Positions 31,632 through 44,320 are shown, numbered from the stretch's first letter. The stretch is DNA of 64,000 nucleotides from Canna indica (GCA_034359265.1 CP136890.1:37139001-37203000); one strand, 5' to 3'. Numbers and translations: made by a program. Notes: generated from the sequence alone by a model not told the origin.

Positions 31632-33699
31632 TGAAAAAATAGTGCCCTTGAGCCAATCAAATGTTGATGTGTAGGGAACTATTTATGGTTAATGAATAAT
31701 ATGAGACATCTTTTCATCATATGCTGCATCTATATTTTGTATATATTAGATTGTGATGAACCCCATGTACTCGGGCAATTGATTCCAAGGCCATGATGAG
31801 ATCATGCTAGTGAAACTTGGAATACAGATGCCCCTGTTCTAAATGTTCCCAGTCGTAGGATCACCAATTAGGGGATTGATGATTCTGGATAGACTGGTGC
31901 ACTGGGTACATGCCTTACACGATAGGGGGTAGTTGATCTCACAGTTACCTATGAGCTGTCATTAATGTACAAGTGCAGGTGCTCACTAGGGAATGAGTTC
32001 ACTGAAATGACCTGCACAAGAAACATAGAATAGAATCCTTACATGAGTGTCAATAGGATATTCCTCGGGTGATAGTAGGTGCAAGCAGTCCTTAGACCTG
32101 AGGTTGTCATGGTTACCTTGTGAGTGACAAGACATTGCTTTGGTTTTATCCCTACATGGCCCTCAGCATCATGTGCCAAGTATTACTGGGTATGGGGAAA
32201 CATTCATAGAGGTAGGTGAGCAACCAACATAAAATCAGTTACTCCTAGTGAGAGGAGATAATGTCCTATGTGTCCCTGCAAGTGTCGACTCGGAAATCTC
32301 TGGCAAGAGTAGACATGAATGTTAGGAAGAAGTTTCTGATGTTTCATTATTGAGATGACATCTTGGCGGGTGGAATTCATATGAATCGGTATTACGGTGT
32401 GACACTTCTTCCGTACCCTAGCCGACTTCAGGATGTTGTAATCGAGGAACTTAGTTGCACGGTAACTAATCACGGAAGGGCGTTCGATCCCTGTAGATTG
32501 AACCTCACACTATCCGGGTAGTCATGACATGTTGCTAGACGTCAATATATCTTGACTTGCAAGTGGAGTCTCTCACGACCACACTAAAGGGATTTTAGTG
32601 GTGGCTCGTAAGATTCGAATAGAAGTCATTCTATCGGATCCGACTCTTCATTATGCACAACTCACTATTGGCTTATTGTGAGGCACAATGGGTCACACAC
32701 ACGAAGGCTAACCTCGTAACAGACCTTATGAGATAAAGTCTGAATGCCGCACTATATATCTACTAGCATGGACATGCTGCCACACGATCACAGATCTTGT
32801 TTACGTACATGATAGGAAAGATGTTTTCTATAAGAACAAATACGCGAGGAAGGAGTTCCTCGATAACCCTAATTTATAGGGCATCCCTAAATTATAGAGA
32901 CTGGCACATAATAAATCCTAATCAATAAGAATTTAATTTATATAGATAAATTAGAGTTTATATTTAGTTGAATTTAATTAATTTCAAATTAATTATAAAT
33001 CCATTAAGTATAAATTATTATTTTAGAGGCAAATCCCGGAATTTTGAATTTCGGGGAGAGGATTTAGAAAGGGGGGACGAGTCCAACATGGGGGCCACCT
33101 ACTCTCCTTATAAATAGATGGCCTAACCCCCTTTGAGAGGGGTTAAACAAATTGGTTAGAGATCTTTGAGAGGAGCAAAGAGCTCCTCTTGATCTCTATG
33201 GGTGGTCGGCCATCAAGCTCCTCCTTCCCGAGTTTGTGAAGTCGATTTGGAGGTCTCTTCCTCTTGGGTGTGTCATCTCCTTCATCTTCTTGAAGGAGTC
33301 CAAGGAGGACAGCGAGGTATTCCTTTATCTTCCTCCTCGTTCTGTGGTTTTCTCATCCCTCTTCCTTCCTTTTGGTGCTCGATTCTTGGTGGAAGGGTCG
33401 GCTTCGCCTAGGTGCGTTTTGGGGTTGAGTTTCCCTCTCCGTTGAGCCACAACGGGTCTTGGTATTCGCTGTCCCTTGGTTGCGAGGCATTTGGTGTGGA
33501 CCTTCCTTGGAGGACGTGCGCTTGGACATCATGAAATGGGGATAGGAGCAGCCTTGCCATCCGTGTTATAAGGTATATCATCTCCTTTTACTCGTAGATT
33601 GAATTCCTTAAAGATTGCTATAGTTGATCGCTGGTTTTGGGATGGTTTGTACTTTTTAAAAATCATTTTTTCCGTTGTGCTTTTTCTTCCATCCCAACA
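31632..33699 (+). repeat. 3' LTR of copia-B
   Basis: Starts tgaaaaaatagtgccc and ends catcccaaca, followed by the TSD copy aaagg. Uninterrupted counterpart of the split 5' LTR. Near its middle a ccttataaatagatggcc motif (about 33107-33125) is a plausible TATA box, matched by cttataaatatatggcc at about 23914-23931 in the 5' copy. Confidence 0.92.
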
Positions 33700-33974
33700 A
33701 AAGGGCCCAAAAAAAATCTAGCGGGATCGCCGAATATAAAAGGGTTTGGGCAGATCAGACGCCACACATCCCAAAAGATTTTAGGTGATCTTAAGAATTT
33801 TAATGAGTCTTCAACCTACATAGGAAATATTTTCTTAGAATAAAGATGGATAGGATAATGGACGAATTGTAGTTCTTTGTTTGTGTTTAGTATATGGATT
33901 AGAAGAATATATGATTGCAAGAATATAAAATTGATGTTATATCCGACGAACACCGGATTAAAAAAATCATATCA
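33700..33974. other. flank between copia-B and CACTA-B
   Basis: Begins with the TSD aaagg and ends with tca, the 3 bp TSD of CACTA-B. It continues the possible LTR fragment of 22241-22450 (gggcccaaaaaaaatctagc and atataaaagggtttgg). No gene seen. Confidence 0.45.
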
Positions 33975-34400
33975 CACTACTAGAAATGTGTTAATTAGCA
34001 ATGGCCATCAGCAATGGCCACCCAAGCCGTTACAATGACTAACAGCTTTCTTACGGCCGCTCAGGCCGTTGTAGATGTGATATATCTGCAATGGCTTCCT
34101 TACGGCCGCTAGGACCATTATTAACAAGTAGATGGCGCGAACGCGATGCGTAAATGAAATAACTTATCAAGAACAGTGTTACAAAGGCTGACTGGGCCAT
34201 TGCTAATGGTATTATCACATTAGCAACGGCGAACTTACGGCTTTTTCACTCGTTGTTAACAAGTAGATGGCACTCTCGTGGCGCGAAAATGAAATACTTA
34301 TCGGCAACAACATTGCAAAGGCCGCTAAGCCGTTGTTGATGATATTACTTTTAGCAACGGATTTGCAACGGTTAAGTGAGCTGTTGCTGATGAGTTTATA
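33975..34400. repeat. left TIR and subterminal repeats of CACTA-B
   Basis: After the terminus there are about a dozen short units related to GCAACGGC or GCAATGGCC and their reverse complements (gccgttac, ccgttgta), for example agcaatggccatcagcaatg. They mirror 48430-48870 at the other end. Such arrays bind TNPA-type proteins in En/Spm. Confidence 0.85.
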
Positions 34401-35532
34401 TAACTCGTGATCGCGCCCGACGCCCCCTTTCTTCCTTGTTGCTTTTGTTTCTACGACGCCGCCGACACCATCCGCTGTCGAGCTTGCCCGTCGATGGCAC
34501 CGTTATGCCCTCCGCCTCTAGGTATTCTCAAAGCTCCCCAACCCCTTTTCTTCTCCTTACTAGAGTTGATCGATCGAAACCCTAAGATTTAGGGTTTCGA
34601 TCGGTCGTTGGACATTGGACGACTTCGTCGGTGTCCGCTGAACTCCGGTGCCGGAATATTGTTTTAGGGTTTTGATTTAGGGTTTAATATTTTGATTAAT
34701 TAGATTAATGTTTTAAATTAGGGTTAAATGTTTTGATTAATGTTTAATTAGATTAATGTTTTGATTTAGGGTTAATTAGATTAATATTTTGATTAATTTT
34801 TAATTAATCTTTTAAAAAAATGTTTAATTAATCTAGGCAAAATGATTAATTAAACCTAGGTTAAATTTTAATTAATCATGGTTTAATGTTAATGGTTAAT
34901 TTGTTAATGTTTAATTAATCTATTTTTTAAAATGTTTTTTTAATGTTAATTAGATCTAAATTTATTTTTAGGTTATATTTATTAATTGATAATTAGTTTT
35001 AGTTTAGATTAATTGTATTAATTAGATTAATTAGAATCATCCACTTTGGACTCGCGCCGAAATCGTCCACTTTGAACTCGAATCGACATCCAAGAATTTA
35101 GGAAATAATCATCCATCTGACGAGTTGATACGTTTCATTTACGCATCGATGAGTCGGATATGATTTAGCAAAATCTTAGATTCGTTCGGAGGTTGTATGT
35201 TCATGTAACAGAAGTAGATGATCTTTTATACGACGTACAACCCTTGAATTATTCCTGATTGGATAATTTGGGAACATAGTTATTTGTATTGCACTTAATT
35301 TTATTTTTTTAACTGTTAACTCATTAATTCTTAAATTTGGCTATTGTATCTCTCTTTTAATACTTAAATACGTGCCTAGATGATATGCATATTATGAGAA
35401 CTGTAAGAAGATGCTACCGAAATTTAGAATGAAGTTAGCGGTTAAAAGAAATACTTAGTGCAATATGAGTAACATGAATCCCGAATGGAATAGGATCATC
35501 TCACCTAACGATATTAACTGAAGAAATTATCA
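34401..35532. other. leader region of CACTA-B
   Basis: 34400-34620 is moderately GC-rich with no supported exon. 34620-35040 is an AT-rich tract of agattaatgttttgat-like repeats. 35040-35532 matches CACTA-A in reverse complement. The open frame at 34407 (61 codons, Cys/Pro-rich) has no family likeness. Confidence 0.5.
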
Positions 35533-37569
35533 TTGATTGACAAAATCATATCGGGTAATCGAAGTTGGATGTACCGACATCTTGATCATGGAGCATTAAC
35601 GAATGAGTCTCGATTAGGCGTAACTTACTTCCTAAATTTTATCTATTCGAATCAGAAATTCGTTAGCGCCGGTGAGAAAATCCGATGTCTGTGTCGCATT
35701 TGCTTGAATGGACGATTTTTGGATTGGGACACTGTCACTCTACATCTGTATAGCAAAGGATTTGCACCACGATATTTTCTATGGATTTATCACGTGGAGT
35801 CACGTGAAGTCGGGACGTCGAGCAATCCTGTCGTTCAGACACATGGTGAATCTTCCTCTGCTGGTGTGTCTTCATCCAGTCCATCTAATCCCTATAGAAT
35901 TATGTTATGTAATAATCTTGGAGGTCAATTCCAACTGAATGATAATATCGATCAGCCAATTACTGAGATGTTAGTGCCACCAGATACTACGGGTGTTGAT
36001 GTCACAGAAGTACAACCTGCGATAGAGATTGAATTGCCGAATATAGAAGCCACAGAATTTTACGAGATGTTGAAAGTTGTCGATGAACCTTTTTATGAGA
36101 ATTTTCCTAAATACACTAGGCTCTTGACAATGACGCAACTCCTGAACATCAAGGCTGATTGTAATATCAGCGGGCTTGCGTTTGATCAGATTACGGGATT
36201 GATTAATGGAATGATGCCTACTAATAACAAGTTTGAGCCTATTTTTTATAAGACTAAAAAGTTGATGAGAATATTAGGGCATGGGTACGAAAAAATACAC
36301 GCGTGCCAAAATAACTGCATTTTATATTATAAAGAAAAATGTATAGTTGGTTAAATGCCCTGTATGTGAACTTCCTCGTTACAAGGAAAAGAAATCGGTC
36401 TGGCAGAAAAATATCTCATTTAAAGTGCTTCGTTATTTTCCACTAACACTGAGGCTTCAAAGATTATTCATGTCGGAAAAGACGACCCCCTACATGAGTT
36501 GGCACGCAAGAAGTTGTGATGATACAGTAATGACTCATCCATCCGACAGTGATGCATCGAAACATTTGGATAGATGTTATCCTTCATTTACTAGGGATAC
36601 TAAAAATATCAGATTAGGATTGTGCACGGATGGTTTTAATCTATTTGGTCATTCTGCAACTCCTTATTTAGTTTCGCCAGTACTGCTAATAGTTTATAAT
36701 TTGCCGCTGTCAATGTGTATGATAGATGAACTTATTTATCTTTCGATGATTATTTTGGGTCCTAAGGGTCTGCGAAAAGAAATTGACGTATTTCTCAGAC
36801 CCCTAATAGATGAATTGAAAATATTATGGACTGAGAGAGCTGTCACTTATGATTGTCATCGGAAGTAAAACTTTAATTTAAAGGTCGCGGTCTTATGGAC
36901 AATCAATTATTTCTCGACCTATGACATGTTGTCTGGTTGGAGCACTCACGACCGACTCTTTTATCCGTATTGTATGGAACACTCTAAATCATTCAGTCTT
37001 CAGAACGGACGGAAAATCTCATTCTTTTATTGTCATCGTCGATTCCTACCAGCTAACCATCAATATCGAAGGAATCGTAATAAATTTACTATGGGCAGAG
37101 TCGAAAGAGATGAGCCACCACCGATGTTGTCTAGAGAACAAATGTTAGCACGTGTTTCAGCACTTCCAGAGATAGTGTTTGGTCGGAATGAAAGAGTGTC
37201 GGGCTTTGGTCAAACACATAACTAGGTGAAAAAATATATCTTTTGAGAATTATCGTATTGGAGTTCATTACTGATTCGGCATAATTTAGACGTCATGCAT
37301 ATTGAGAAAAATATATTTGATAATATTTTTAACAGTTTGATGGATGTTCCCAGGAAAATTAAAGATAATGTCAAGACTCGACATGAACTGAAAATACTTT
37401 GTAAGAGGCCGGAGTTGGAGTTACAAGAGGTCAACGGACGATATCTGAAGCCGAAGGCTCCGTATGTACTAAATAAATAACAGACGAAAGATATTTACCC
37501 GATGGATATGCCTCAAACTTATATCGATGTGTGTACGTCGATGATTGCAAAAATCAGGGATGAAGAGCC
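35533..37569 (+). pseudogene. TNP2-type CACTA transposase, part 1
   Basis: 35533-36354 has the transposase-associated domain (RSWMYRHLDHGALTNE; Cys pairs in IRCLCRICLNGRFLD) and the start of the TNP2 domain. A frameshift near 36350 leads to 36347-36868 (KCPVCELPRY, KVLRYFPLTLRLQRLFMSEK, RLGLCTDGFNLFG with an Asp of the catalytic region, ILGPKG). Another frame, 36869-37225, has YDMLSGWSTHDRLFYPYCME, then 37226-37480 DVMHIEKNIFDN and a DUF4218-like start. A stop follows at 37478 and copia-C interrupts at 37570. It would cut and join the element's ends. Confidence 0.9.
37565..37569. other. target-site duplication of copia-C, left
   Basis: gagcc here; gagac at 45801-45805 on the other side. Four of five bases match, as expected for a 5 bp copia TSD with one later substitution. 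Confidence 0.75.
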
Positions 37570-39034
37570 TATTGTAGGAAATTCGACACTAGAATGGGGG
37601 GTTAAATAGTGTCTGTCCCCTTTATCTTATATATTTCTTTCTTACTCAATTTTAACTTCACTTAGGTGGAAGTGTTTCTTAACAATAGGTGTGATCAAAT
37701 ATTAATAACAATGATAGGCAATCAAGAAAGCAATGCAGACAAGATTAATTATAGTGGTTCGGCCAACTGCCTACTCCACTACCTTGGCTCCTCACTAAGG
37801 ATTTCTAACCACTACTTTATAGAGTTTGTGTTTCCCTTTGAATACAATGAGAACACTCTTCTCACCACTCTGAGAACCCCTCAATCCTATTCACCTAGTC
37901 AAAATACAATCCTATAAAGTTTTCCCTAAGTGTTTCCCTAGCACACCTAGTAGCTATTACAAATGGAAAATAAGTTTGAAATAAACTTCAAATGCAATGG
38001 AAAGATCTTAAGAATTTAAAGTTGAACCAAAGCTCCTTTCCCAAGCCTTCAGGCCTCCAACTTGCAGACATATGACTCTTTGAGTTGCAGCAGAGTTGAG
38101 GGAAGCAGGGAAGCAGGCGCTCGAAGAATGTTGTCAACGGAGGCAAAGGGCGCGCAGCAATTCAATTCTTATGAAGGCTCAAATCACTTCTTTAATGCTC
38201 AATAAAATTTCTAAGAAGATTTAAAGAAGTTAGGTGTGGGGTATTTATAACCCCTCACCCGAACGGAATGTCCAACAGGAGAAAAAATAGTCGTTGACGT
38301 CGTTCGGTCGCTTTGCTGTTCGATCGTTGGTCGATCGACTGATCGACCGCCAATGCGACCACTGGCTCATGTGAGTGCTCGGTCGATCGACGGGTTTACA
38401 GACTATCGCAGATCTATCGATCCCACATTCGGTCGACCAATCGGTCGACCGAATCAGTGGAGCCAGGGTCGCGCAACTTGTGATCCTCAAACCGGTCGAC
38501 CGAGGAGCATTCTACCAATTTTTGGCTTCGATCGATCGATCGACCGATCGATCGACGTAGCCCTCTGCGATTTCTTCACCAACTTCAATTGACCGATAGG
38601 TCGACCAACTGGCTACTGCCACTTCTTCGCATCATTCGATCGATTGACTGGTCAACAGAACTGGCTACTGCCATGTTCGGTCGACCGACTAGTCGACTGA
38701 ACTCAGGCTGAAGCTGATTTCTACTTGAATTTTTTTACATGCTTTTTTTATGGATTTAGTTACCAAGTTCTAACTTGGATAACTTTATAATTAGGCTTGG
38801 GATAAGATCGTCCTAGGGGTATATTACAAGATATCTATTTGATTTATGCCCGAGTCTTTCTTTCACGTTTTCTTTTTCCATTTCTTTGACGGTCTTTTCT
38901 TTCGATTCGTATGAACGAATTTGGCATGCTTATCGCAACCTCAACCTGAACTCAAAACTTCACATATCGATTAAGTACTTGTTTGTTATCATCAAAATAA
39001 AGATCGAGGCTTAAGAGAGACCCTTAAGCCAATA
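37570..39034 (-). repeat. 3' LTR of copia-C
   Basis: Plus-strand start tattgtaggaaattcg (TG terminus changed) and end cttaagccaata. It contains a TATA box on minus at 38242-38249 and the palindrome array 38299-38702. It matches 44337-45800 throughout, with a few indels concentrated in the palindrome array. Confidence 0.93.
38299..38702. repeat. GGTCGACC palindrome array in copia-C 3' LTR
   Basis: About eight units. The most regular are ttcggtcgaccaatcggtcgaccga (38428-38452) and cgatcgatcgatcgaccgatcgatcg (about 38528-38553). Spacers repeat a ctggctactgccac phrase. Relative to the 5' LTR, at least two units are full doubled palindromes here but single half-length palindromes there. Confidence 0.85.
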
Positions 39035-39320
39035 ATCTCCCCCTTTTTGATGATGACAAATATAACAATGAATTTTAAGAGAGCATATGCATATTTTTTG
39101 TGAGTTTGAGTTAAGGCATACATGAGTCTAAGGTATACAAGATATAAAACTCAACACATGCATACAAATACTTATAATTCAACCTATGCTCCCCCTATCA
39201 ATGTGCATATCATTCATTCGAATACTTATAACTTTTGTAACTCCCCCTAACTATGTAACTCACCCTAACTATATGCATCGTAAAAACCAAGTGTGATCTT
39301 ACTTTTTCTCCCCCTTTTGA
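39035..39320 (-). promoter_or_regulatory. polypurine tract and three upstream PPT-like repeats (copia-C)
   Basis: On the minus strand, TCAAAAAGGGGGAGAT (39035-39050) abuts the 3' LTR. A near copy, TCAAAAGGGGGAG, is at 39308-39320, with shorter AGGGGGAG cores at about 39189-39196 and 39241-39248. Repeated polypurine tracts in front of the 3' LTR are a known trait of SIRE/Maximus elements. Confidence 0.85.
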
Positions 39321-39567
39321 CATCAATCAAAAAGGGTAAGAATTAAGGTACAATTAATGAGTTTCATCAAAAAAAGAAAAAAAAAGCCATAAAACCAAGT
39401 ATCATATATCTATCACTATATCACTATAGTTCTTCCTATTAATGTAAGCCTATTGAAGGCAAACAGCAATAAGTCGCAAAGCCCCACTACAGAGCAATAC
39501 ATAAGTGTGATGATATTTTCTAGAATGCAAGTTTTGAAACAAATATACATTTTGAAGAAAAAACATT

Positions 39568-40224
39568 TTAATTACTAGGAAAAGCACAAATTCCTAATTG
39601 CATCCTTAAATTCGTAAAGCTTTCTTCAACCAAGGGTTTTGTAAATATATCGGCAAGTTCTTTATCGGTGGATACAAATTCTACCGATATATTTTCTTTA
39701 GTCACATTATCCCTCAGAAAATGATGCCTTAAGTCAATATGCTTGGTTCTAGAGTGTAAAATAGGGTTCTTTGTTAAGTTTATTGCACTAGTGTTATCAC
39801 AATGAATAGGTATGCAAGAATACTCAAGTCCATAGTCTAAAAGGGTTTGTTTCATCCAAAGAACTTATGCACAATAACTAGCCACAACGATGTATTCCGC
39901 TTCGGTAGTTGAAAGTGCAACTGAGTTTTGTTTCTTTGAGAACCAAGAAACAAGACTTGCTCCTAAGAATTGACAACACCCACTAGTGCTTTTTCTATCT
40001 ACTTTACACCCGGCAAAATCCGCATTCGAAAAACCGATTAAATCAAATGATGTATGACATGAATACCATAGTCCTAAGTCAACCGTGCCCTTTAAATATC
40101 TCAATATGTATTTTACCGCACTTAAATGAGACATTTTAGGGCAAGATTGAAATCTAGCACATACACATACACCAAACATGATATCGGGTCTACTTGCAGT
40201 TAAGTAAAGAAGACTACCAATCAT
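39568..40224 (-). pseudogene. RNase H and pol C-terminus (copia-C)
   Basis: 40224 down to 39865 reads MIGSLLYLTASRPDIMFGVC, then FSNADFAGCKVDRKSTSG with the first catalytic Asp, then LSTTEAEYIVVASYCA with the Glu. A TAA (CAA in relatives) separates this from 39855-39568: WMKQTLLDYGLEYSCIPIHC, SRTKHIDLRHHFLRDNV and ADIFTKPLVEESF, the typical pol end. Otherwise well preserved. Confidence 0.9.
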
Positions 40225-40233
40225 ATCTCGATA

Positions 40234-40885
40234 TCATTTTTCGTCAACTTTAATGCCCTCTTCATCTTTGTCAAGCTTGATGGATGCACTCATAGGTGTA
40301 GAAGCTATCTTGGCTTCATTCATCCCAAACCTTTTGATGAGCTCCTTTGTGTACTTGGCTTGATTGATGAAGATTCCTTTGTTGGTTTGCTTGATTTGGA
40401 GACCAAGCATGAAGGATAGCTCTCCCATCATGCTCATCTCAAACTCATCTTGCATACATTTAGCAAACCACTTACAAAGCATTTCATTAGTAGCACCAAA
40501 GATTATGTCATCAACATAAATTTGAACTAATAACATATCATTTTCATGATACTTAATGAAAAGTGAAACATCGGCTTTTCCAATCATTAAAACTTTGTTC
40601 AATTAAAAATATTGAAAGTCTTTCATACCAAGCCCCAGGGGCTTGTTTTAAACCATATAATGTCTTTTTAAGTTTGAAAACATGGTTTGGAAACTCAAAA
40701 CTTTCAAAACCAGGGAGTTGTTCAACATAGACTTCTTCATTAATGAAACTATTCAAAAATGCATTTTTTACATCCATTTGAAAAAGTTTAAAACCCTTAA
40801 AGCTAGCATATGCCAAAAGCATTCTAATTGCTTCTAATCTTGCTACGGGAGCATACATTTCATTATAATCTATCCCTTCTTTTTG
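40234..40885 (-). pseudogene. reverse transcriptase (copia-C)
   Basis: 40858-40553 reads MYAPVARLEAIRMLLAYASF, then QMDVKNAFLNSFINEEVYVE, then KTLYGLKQAPGAWYERLSIF. A frameshift near 40600 leads to 40602-40234 with QIYVDDIIFGATNE, the catalytic Tyr-x-Asp-Asp motif, and GLQIKQTNKGIFINQAKYTK. A TAG/TGA pair near 40232 separates it from the RNase H frame. Confidence 0.9.
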
Positions 40886-40894
40886 ATTGTACCC

Positions 40895-42160
40895 TTATGC
40901 CACTAACCTAGCTTTCTTTCTAATAACTAATCCTTCTTCATCTAGCTTATTTCTAATTACCCATTTAGTTCCAATTATAGTTTGTTCACTAGGTCTAGAC
41001 ACTAAGTCCCACACATCATTTCTAGCAAATTGGTTGAGTTCTTCTTGCGTAGCTAGTATCCAAAACTCATCTTCTATTGTCTCCTTAATGTTCTTAGGCT
41101 CTACTTGAGATACAAAAGCTACATGTTGACAAACATTCTTGAGTTTAGAACGCATTACCACTCCCGTTGAAGGTTCTCCAATGACTTGGTCCATTGGATG
41201 ATCCTTTACCAACCGATATCCTTTAGGGAGAGATGGTAGAGCTTCTTCTTCTTCTTCAACTTGAGGTAGATTCGAGGATGGTGGTTCTTCATGTTGGGTT
41301 TTCTCATTATCTTCATCCTCCACCTCTTTGTCATGAAGTGTGAGATCCTCAAGTTCTTCACCTACATTTATAATCTTCACATTTCTAGAAGAATCATTAG
41401 TTTCATTAAACATAACATGCATCGATTCTTCAACAATCATGGTTCTATGATTGTAAACTCTATATGCCTTAGAATTCATGGAGTAACCGAGGAAAATCCC
41501 TTCATCGGATTTAGAATCAAATTTTTCTAAATTGTCCTTAGTATTCAATATGAAACATTTGCATCCAAAAATATGAAAATATCCCACATTTGGGATTTTA
41601 CCATTCCAAAGCTCAAACGGTGTTTTCTTAATTTTGGGTCTTAATAAAACTCTATTAATAACATAGCAAGAGGTATTTATGGTTTCGGCCCAAAAATACT
41701 TAGGCAAATCATTTTCACATAACATGGTCCTAGCCATCTCTTGTAAGGTTCTATTCTTTCTCTCAACCACCCCATTTTGTTGAGGGGTCCTAGGGGAAGA
41801 AAAGGAATGTTCAATACTCAAATCATCACAAAACTCGGAAAAATTTTATTTTTTAAACTCCCCTCCATTATCACTTCTAATTTTTAGAATTGAAAATCAT
41901 TTTTCATTTGTAACTTTCTTTGAAAATCTTTTGAAAAACTCAAAAGTTTTATTTTTCTTAGCTAAAAAGAAAACCCATGTAAATCTAGAAAAATTATCAA
42001 CTAATACATAACAATGTAGCTTTCCACCTAGACTAGCTACATCACATGGACCAAATACATCCATGTGCACAAGCTCAAGAATTCTAGATGTACTAACTTG
42101 ATTAATACTATGAAATGAAGATTTGACTTGCTTACCAAGTTAAAATGCATCACAAAGTTT
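40895..42160 (-). pseudogene. integrase and integrase-RT linker (copia-C)
   Basis: The catalytic core is readable from about 42160 (NQVSTSRILELVHMDVFGP, first Asp; IRSDNGGEF, second Asp) with a stop near 41850. The open stretch 41821-40895 starts SIEHSFSSPRTPQQNGVVER with the Glu and runs through FELWNGKIPNVGYFHIFGCK, then an acidic linker, then the RVT_2 beginning (TKWVIRNKLDEEGLVIRKKA). The DDE triad is intact. The GAG-pre-integrase part (42160-42325) has further stops. Confidence 0.88.
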
Positions 42161-42325
42161 GTCTTTTTCAAATTTTATCTTGGGTAAGACTTTAACTAAT
42201 TCTTTCCTAGATATTTCTTGGATGAGGCTCATGCTAGCATGTACTAGCCTTCTATGTCACAACCAAGAGTCATTCTCCATGGCAACTAAGAATCTAACAT
42301 GGGGATTTGGCAAGACATTTAATTC

Positions 42326-42685
42326 TCAAGTGTAGATATTTTCTTGCCTATTTCCAATGAACATGATATCATTTGAAGGTGCACTTCTAATGATACATTT
42401 TGATGCTTCAAAAATAATCATGTATCCATTGTCACATAATTGTGATATACTAATCAAGTTATGTTTTAACCCATCAACTAATAAAACATTCTTAATGCAT
42501 GGGTAAGGGAGTATACCTATGTCATCAATGCCAACAATCTTACCTTTGGCATTGTCTCCAAATGTGACATGTCCACCATCTTTGCTTGATAGGATTGCAA
42601 ATAAGTTGATGTCACCGGTCATGTGCTTTGAGCAACCGCTATCCAATATCCAAGTGCTTCTACTTGGTTGAGCATGCTTCTCCAT
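42326..42685 (-). pseudogene. protease region (copia-C)
   Basis: 119 codons with WILDSGCSKHMTGD (catalytic DSG) and the rest of the copia protease domain. Nearly identical to copia-A's protease. The first Met is internal to a longer gag-pol frame in live relatives; a stop at about 42687 (CTACAAAAGG on minus after TAG) separates it from gag. Confidence 0.87.
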
Positions 42686-42686
42686 C

Positions 42687-44279
42687 TACAAAAGGAGAAG
42701 AAATCATTTTAGGTACCCAAATTTTCTTGGGTCCTTGAGTGTTAGTCACTTTGGGAACTCATGTAAATCTTGCATGTGGGTTCCTTCTCAAAGCACAATC
42801 ATTGGCCATATGACCAAATATGCCACAAGAAAAGCTATTTCCATTAAATTTTCTTCTAGTGTGTGTGTGAGCATGAAAGTGTGATGATTTCTTTTTATGG
42901 ACAACCTTTGGCATGGCATTTTGGATGGTTGTCATATTTTCATTAAGCATGCAAAGTTCCTTTTTCAATGTAAGCATGTCATCATTCAAATGCTCTACTT
43001 GATCATTTAAATACTTGTTTTCATTCTCTAATTTTTGGTTGTCAATCTCTAAGTCCTTCTTAGCTTTCTCTAGGGTGCATGTCGCTTCCTTAAAAGTGTC
43101 TATTTCATTTCTTAAGGCATTACATGAAAATAATAAACTATCATTCTCAAGCTCTAAAGATTTATTTTCCTTTTTGAGGTCCTTGAATTTTCTCCTAATT
43201 GCATTAAACTCATCATGCATTTGTTCAAATTCATCTTCTAGCTCTTCTTGAGTAAAAGAAACTTCACCAAAAATAAATCTTACCTCATCATCTTTTGTCA
43301 TCAGGTAAAGATTTGCCTTTTCGCTCTTAGCTTCTTCTTCACTTGATGAGGCATCGCTTTCATCCCACGTGGCCATCATTGCCTTCTTCTTCTTCTTATA
43401 CTTTTCCTTTTTGTGAGGGTTGGAGGCAGAGGCCATCTTGAGAAGTGGGCAATCTCTCCTTAGATGCCCGATCTTGTTGCAATTGTAGCATGTGTAGCCT
43501 CCTCTTCCCTTCCTCATGCCTCCCCTCCTTCTTCTTGGTAGTATCGCCATTTCTTCAAGATCATCCGTCTCTTCCTCGGATGATGATGACTCTTCTGCTC
43601 GATGTGATGCTTTTAAGGAAATGGTCTTGCCTTTGGGGGCATCTTCCTCTTGGTATTGCTTCATGTGGGTCTCATGTGTCATGAGAGACCCAATGAGCTT
43701 AGTAATCTTCAAGGTGCTCAAGTTCTTAGCTTCCATGATTGTTGTGACCTTGGGCTCCCAAGATTTTGGAAGGGAATAGAGGAGGTTCCTTACCTTCTCC
43801 TCTTCCCTTATTTCCCTGCCAAGGTTAGATAAGTCATTTGTAATATTTTGAAATCTAGCATGCATGGCATCAATGGATTCATGTGATAACATCTTAAACA
43901 TTTCATAGTCATGCATGAGTAGATTTATTTTGGATTCCTTTACTTGTGAAGTCCCTTCATGTGTGGTCTCTAGGACCTTCCAAAATTCATATGCGGACTT
44001 ACAGGTAGAAATCCTATTGAATTCATTAATTGATAGGCCGCAATATAATACATTGACGGCCTTTGCATTTGCATTGAAGAGTCTAATCTCTTCTTGGTCT
44101 CATTTATCCATATCCTTATCGGGTAGCTTATACTCTACTAAAATCATCCTCCATACATCCATGCCTAGAGATTGTAGGAAGTCATTCATTCAGATCTTTC
44201 AGTAGGCATAGTTGTTTCCATCGAATAGTGGTGGAGTATGAGTAGAGGACCATTGAGCTAATTGGATTTCACTAGATAT
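42687..44279 (-). pseudogene. gag (copia-C)
   Basis: The start codon position (44277-44279) is ATA where copia-A has ATG (ISSEIQLAQWSST against MSSEIQLAHGSST), and TGA/TAG stops lie in the first 60 codons. The main open frame is 42759-43916, 385 codons: gag fold (MHDYEMFKMLSHESIDAMH), Ser/Glu stretch, zinc knuckle CYNCNKIGHLRRDC, a long coiled coil (QEELEDEFEQMHDEFNAIRR and onward), and a second knuckle-like CGIFGHMANDC near the C-terminus. Loss of the start codon should abolish gag-pol translation. Confidence 0.9.
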
Positions 44280-44320
44280 CTTAATTTGTACGGAAGATGG
44301 TTAAATCTTGACCTACGATC

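Larger units (their letters stand above)
22451..33699 (+). mobile_element. copia-B: decayed Ty1/copia element
   Basis: The 5' LTR starts tgaaagaaatagtgccc and ends cccaaca (22451-26260, enlarged by a nested solo LTR). The PBS, gag, protease, integrase, RT and RNase H follow in copia order, then a purine tract and the 3' LTR at 31632-33699. Perfect 5 bp TSD. Wording such as YDEESRTARFELSKQLFQAK and MDVKTAFLNGELEEEVYMTQ places it with TNT1-94-like plant copia, a different lineage from copia-A and copia-C. It carries many stops and an altered integrase active site, so it is inactive. Confidence 0.93.

Noticed and set aside
34407..34592. Cys/Pro-rich 61-codon frame in CACTA-B as a first exon
   Set aside because: No likeness to CACTA proteins and no counterpart open frame in CACTA-A.
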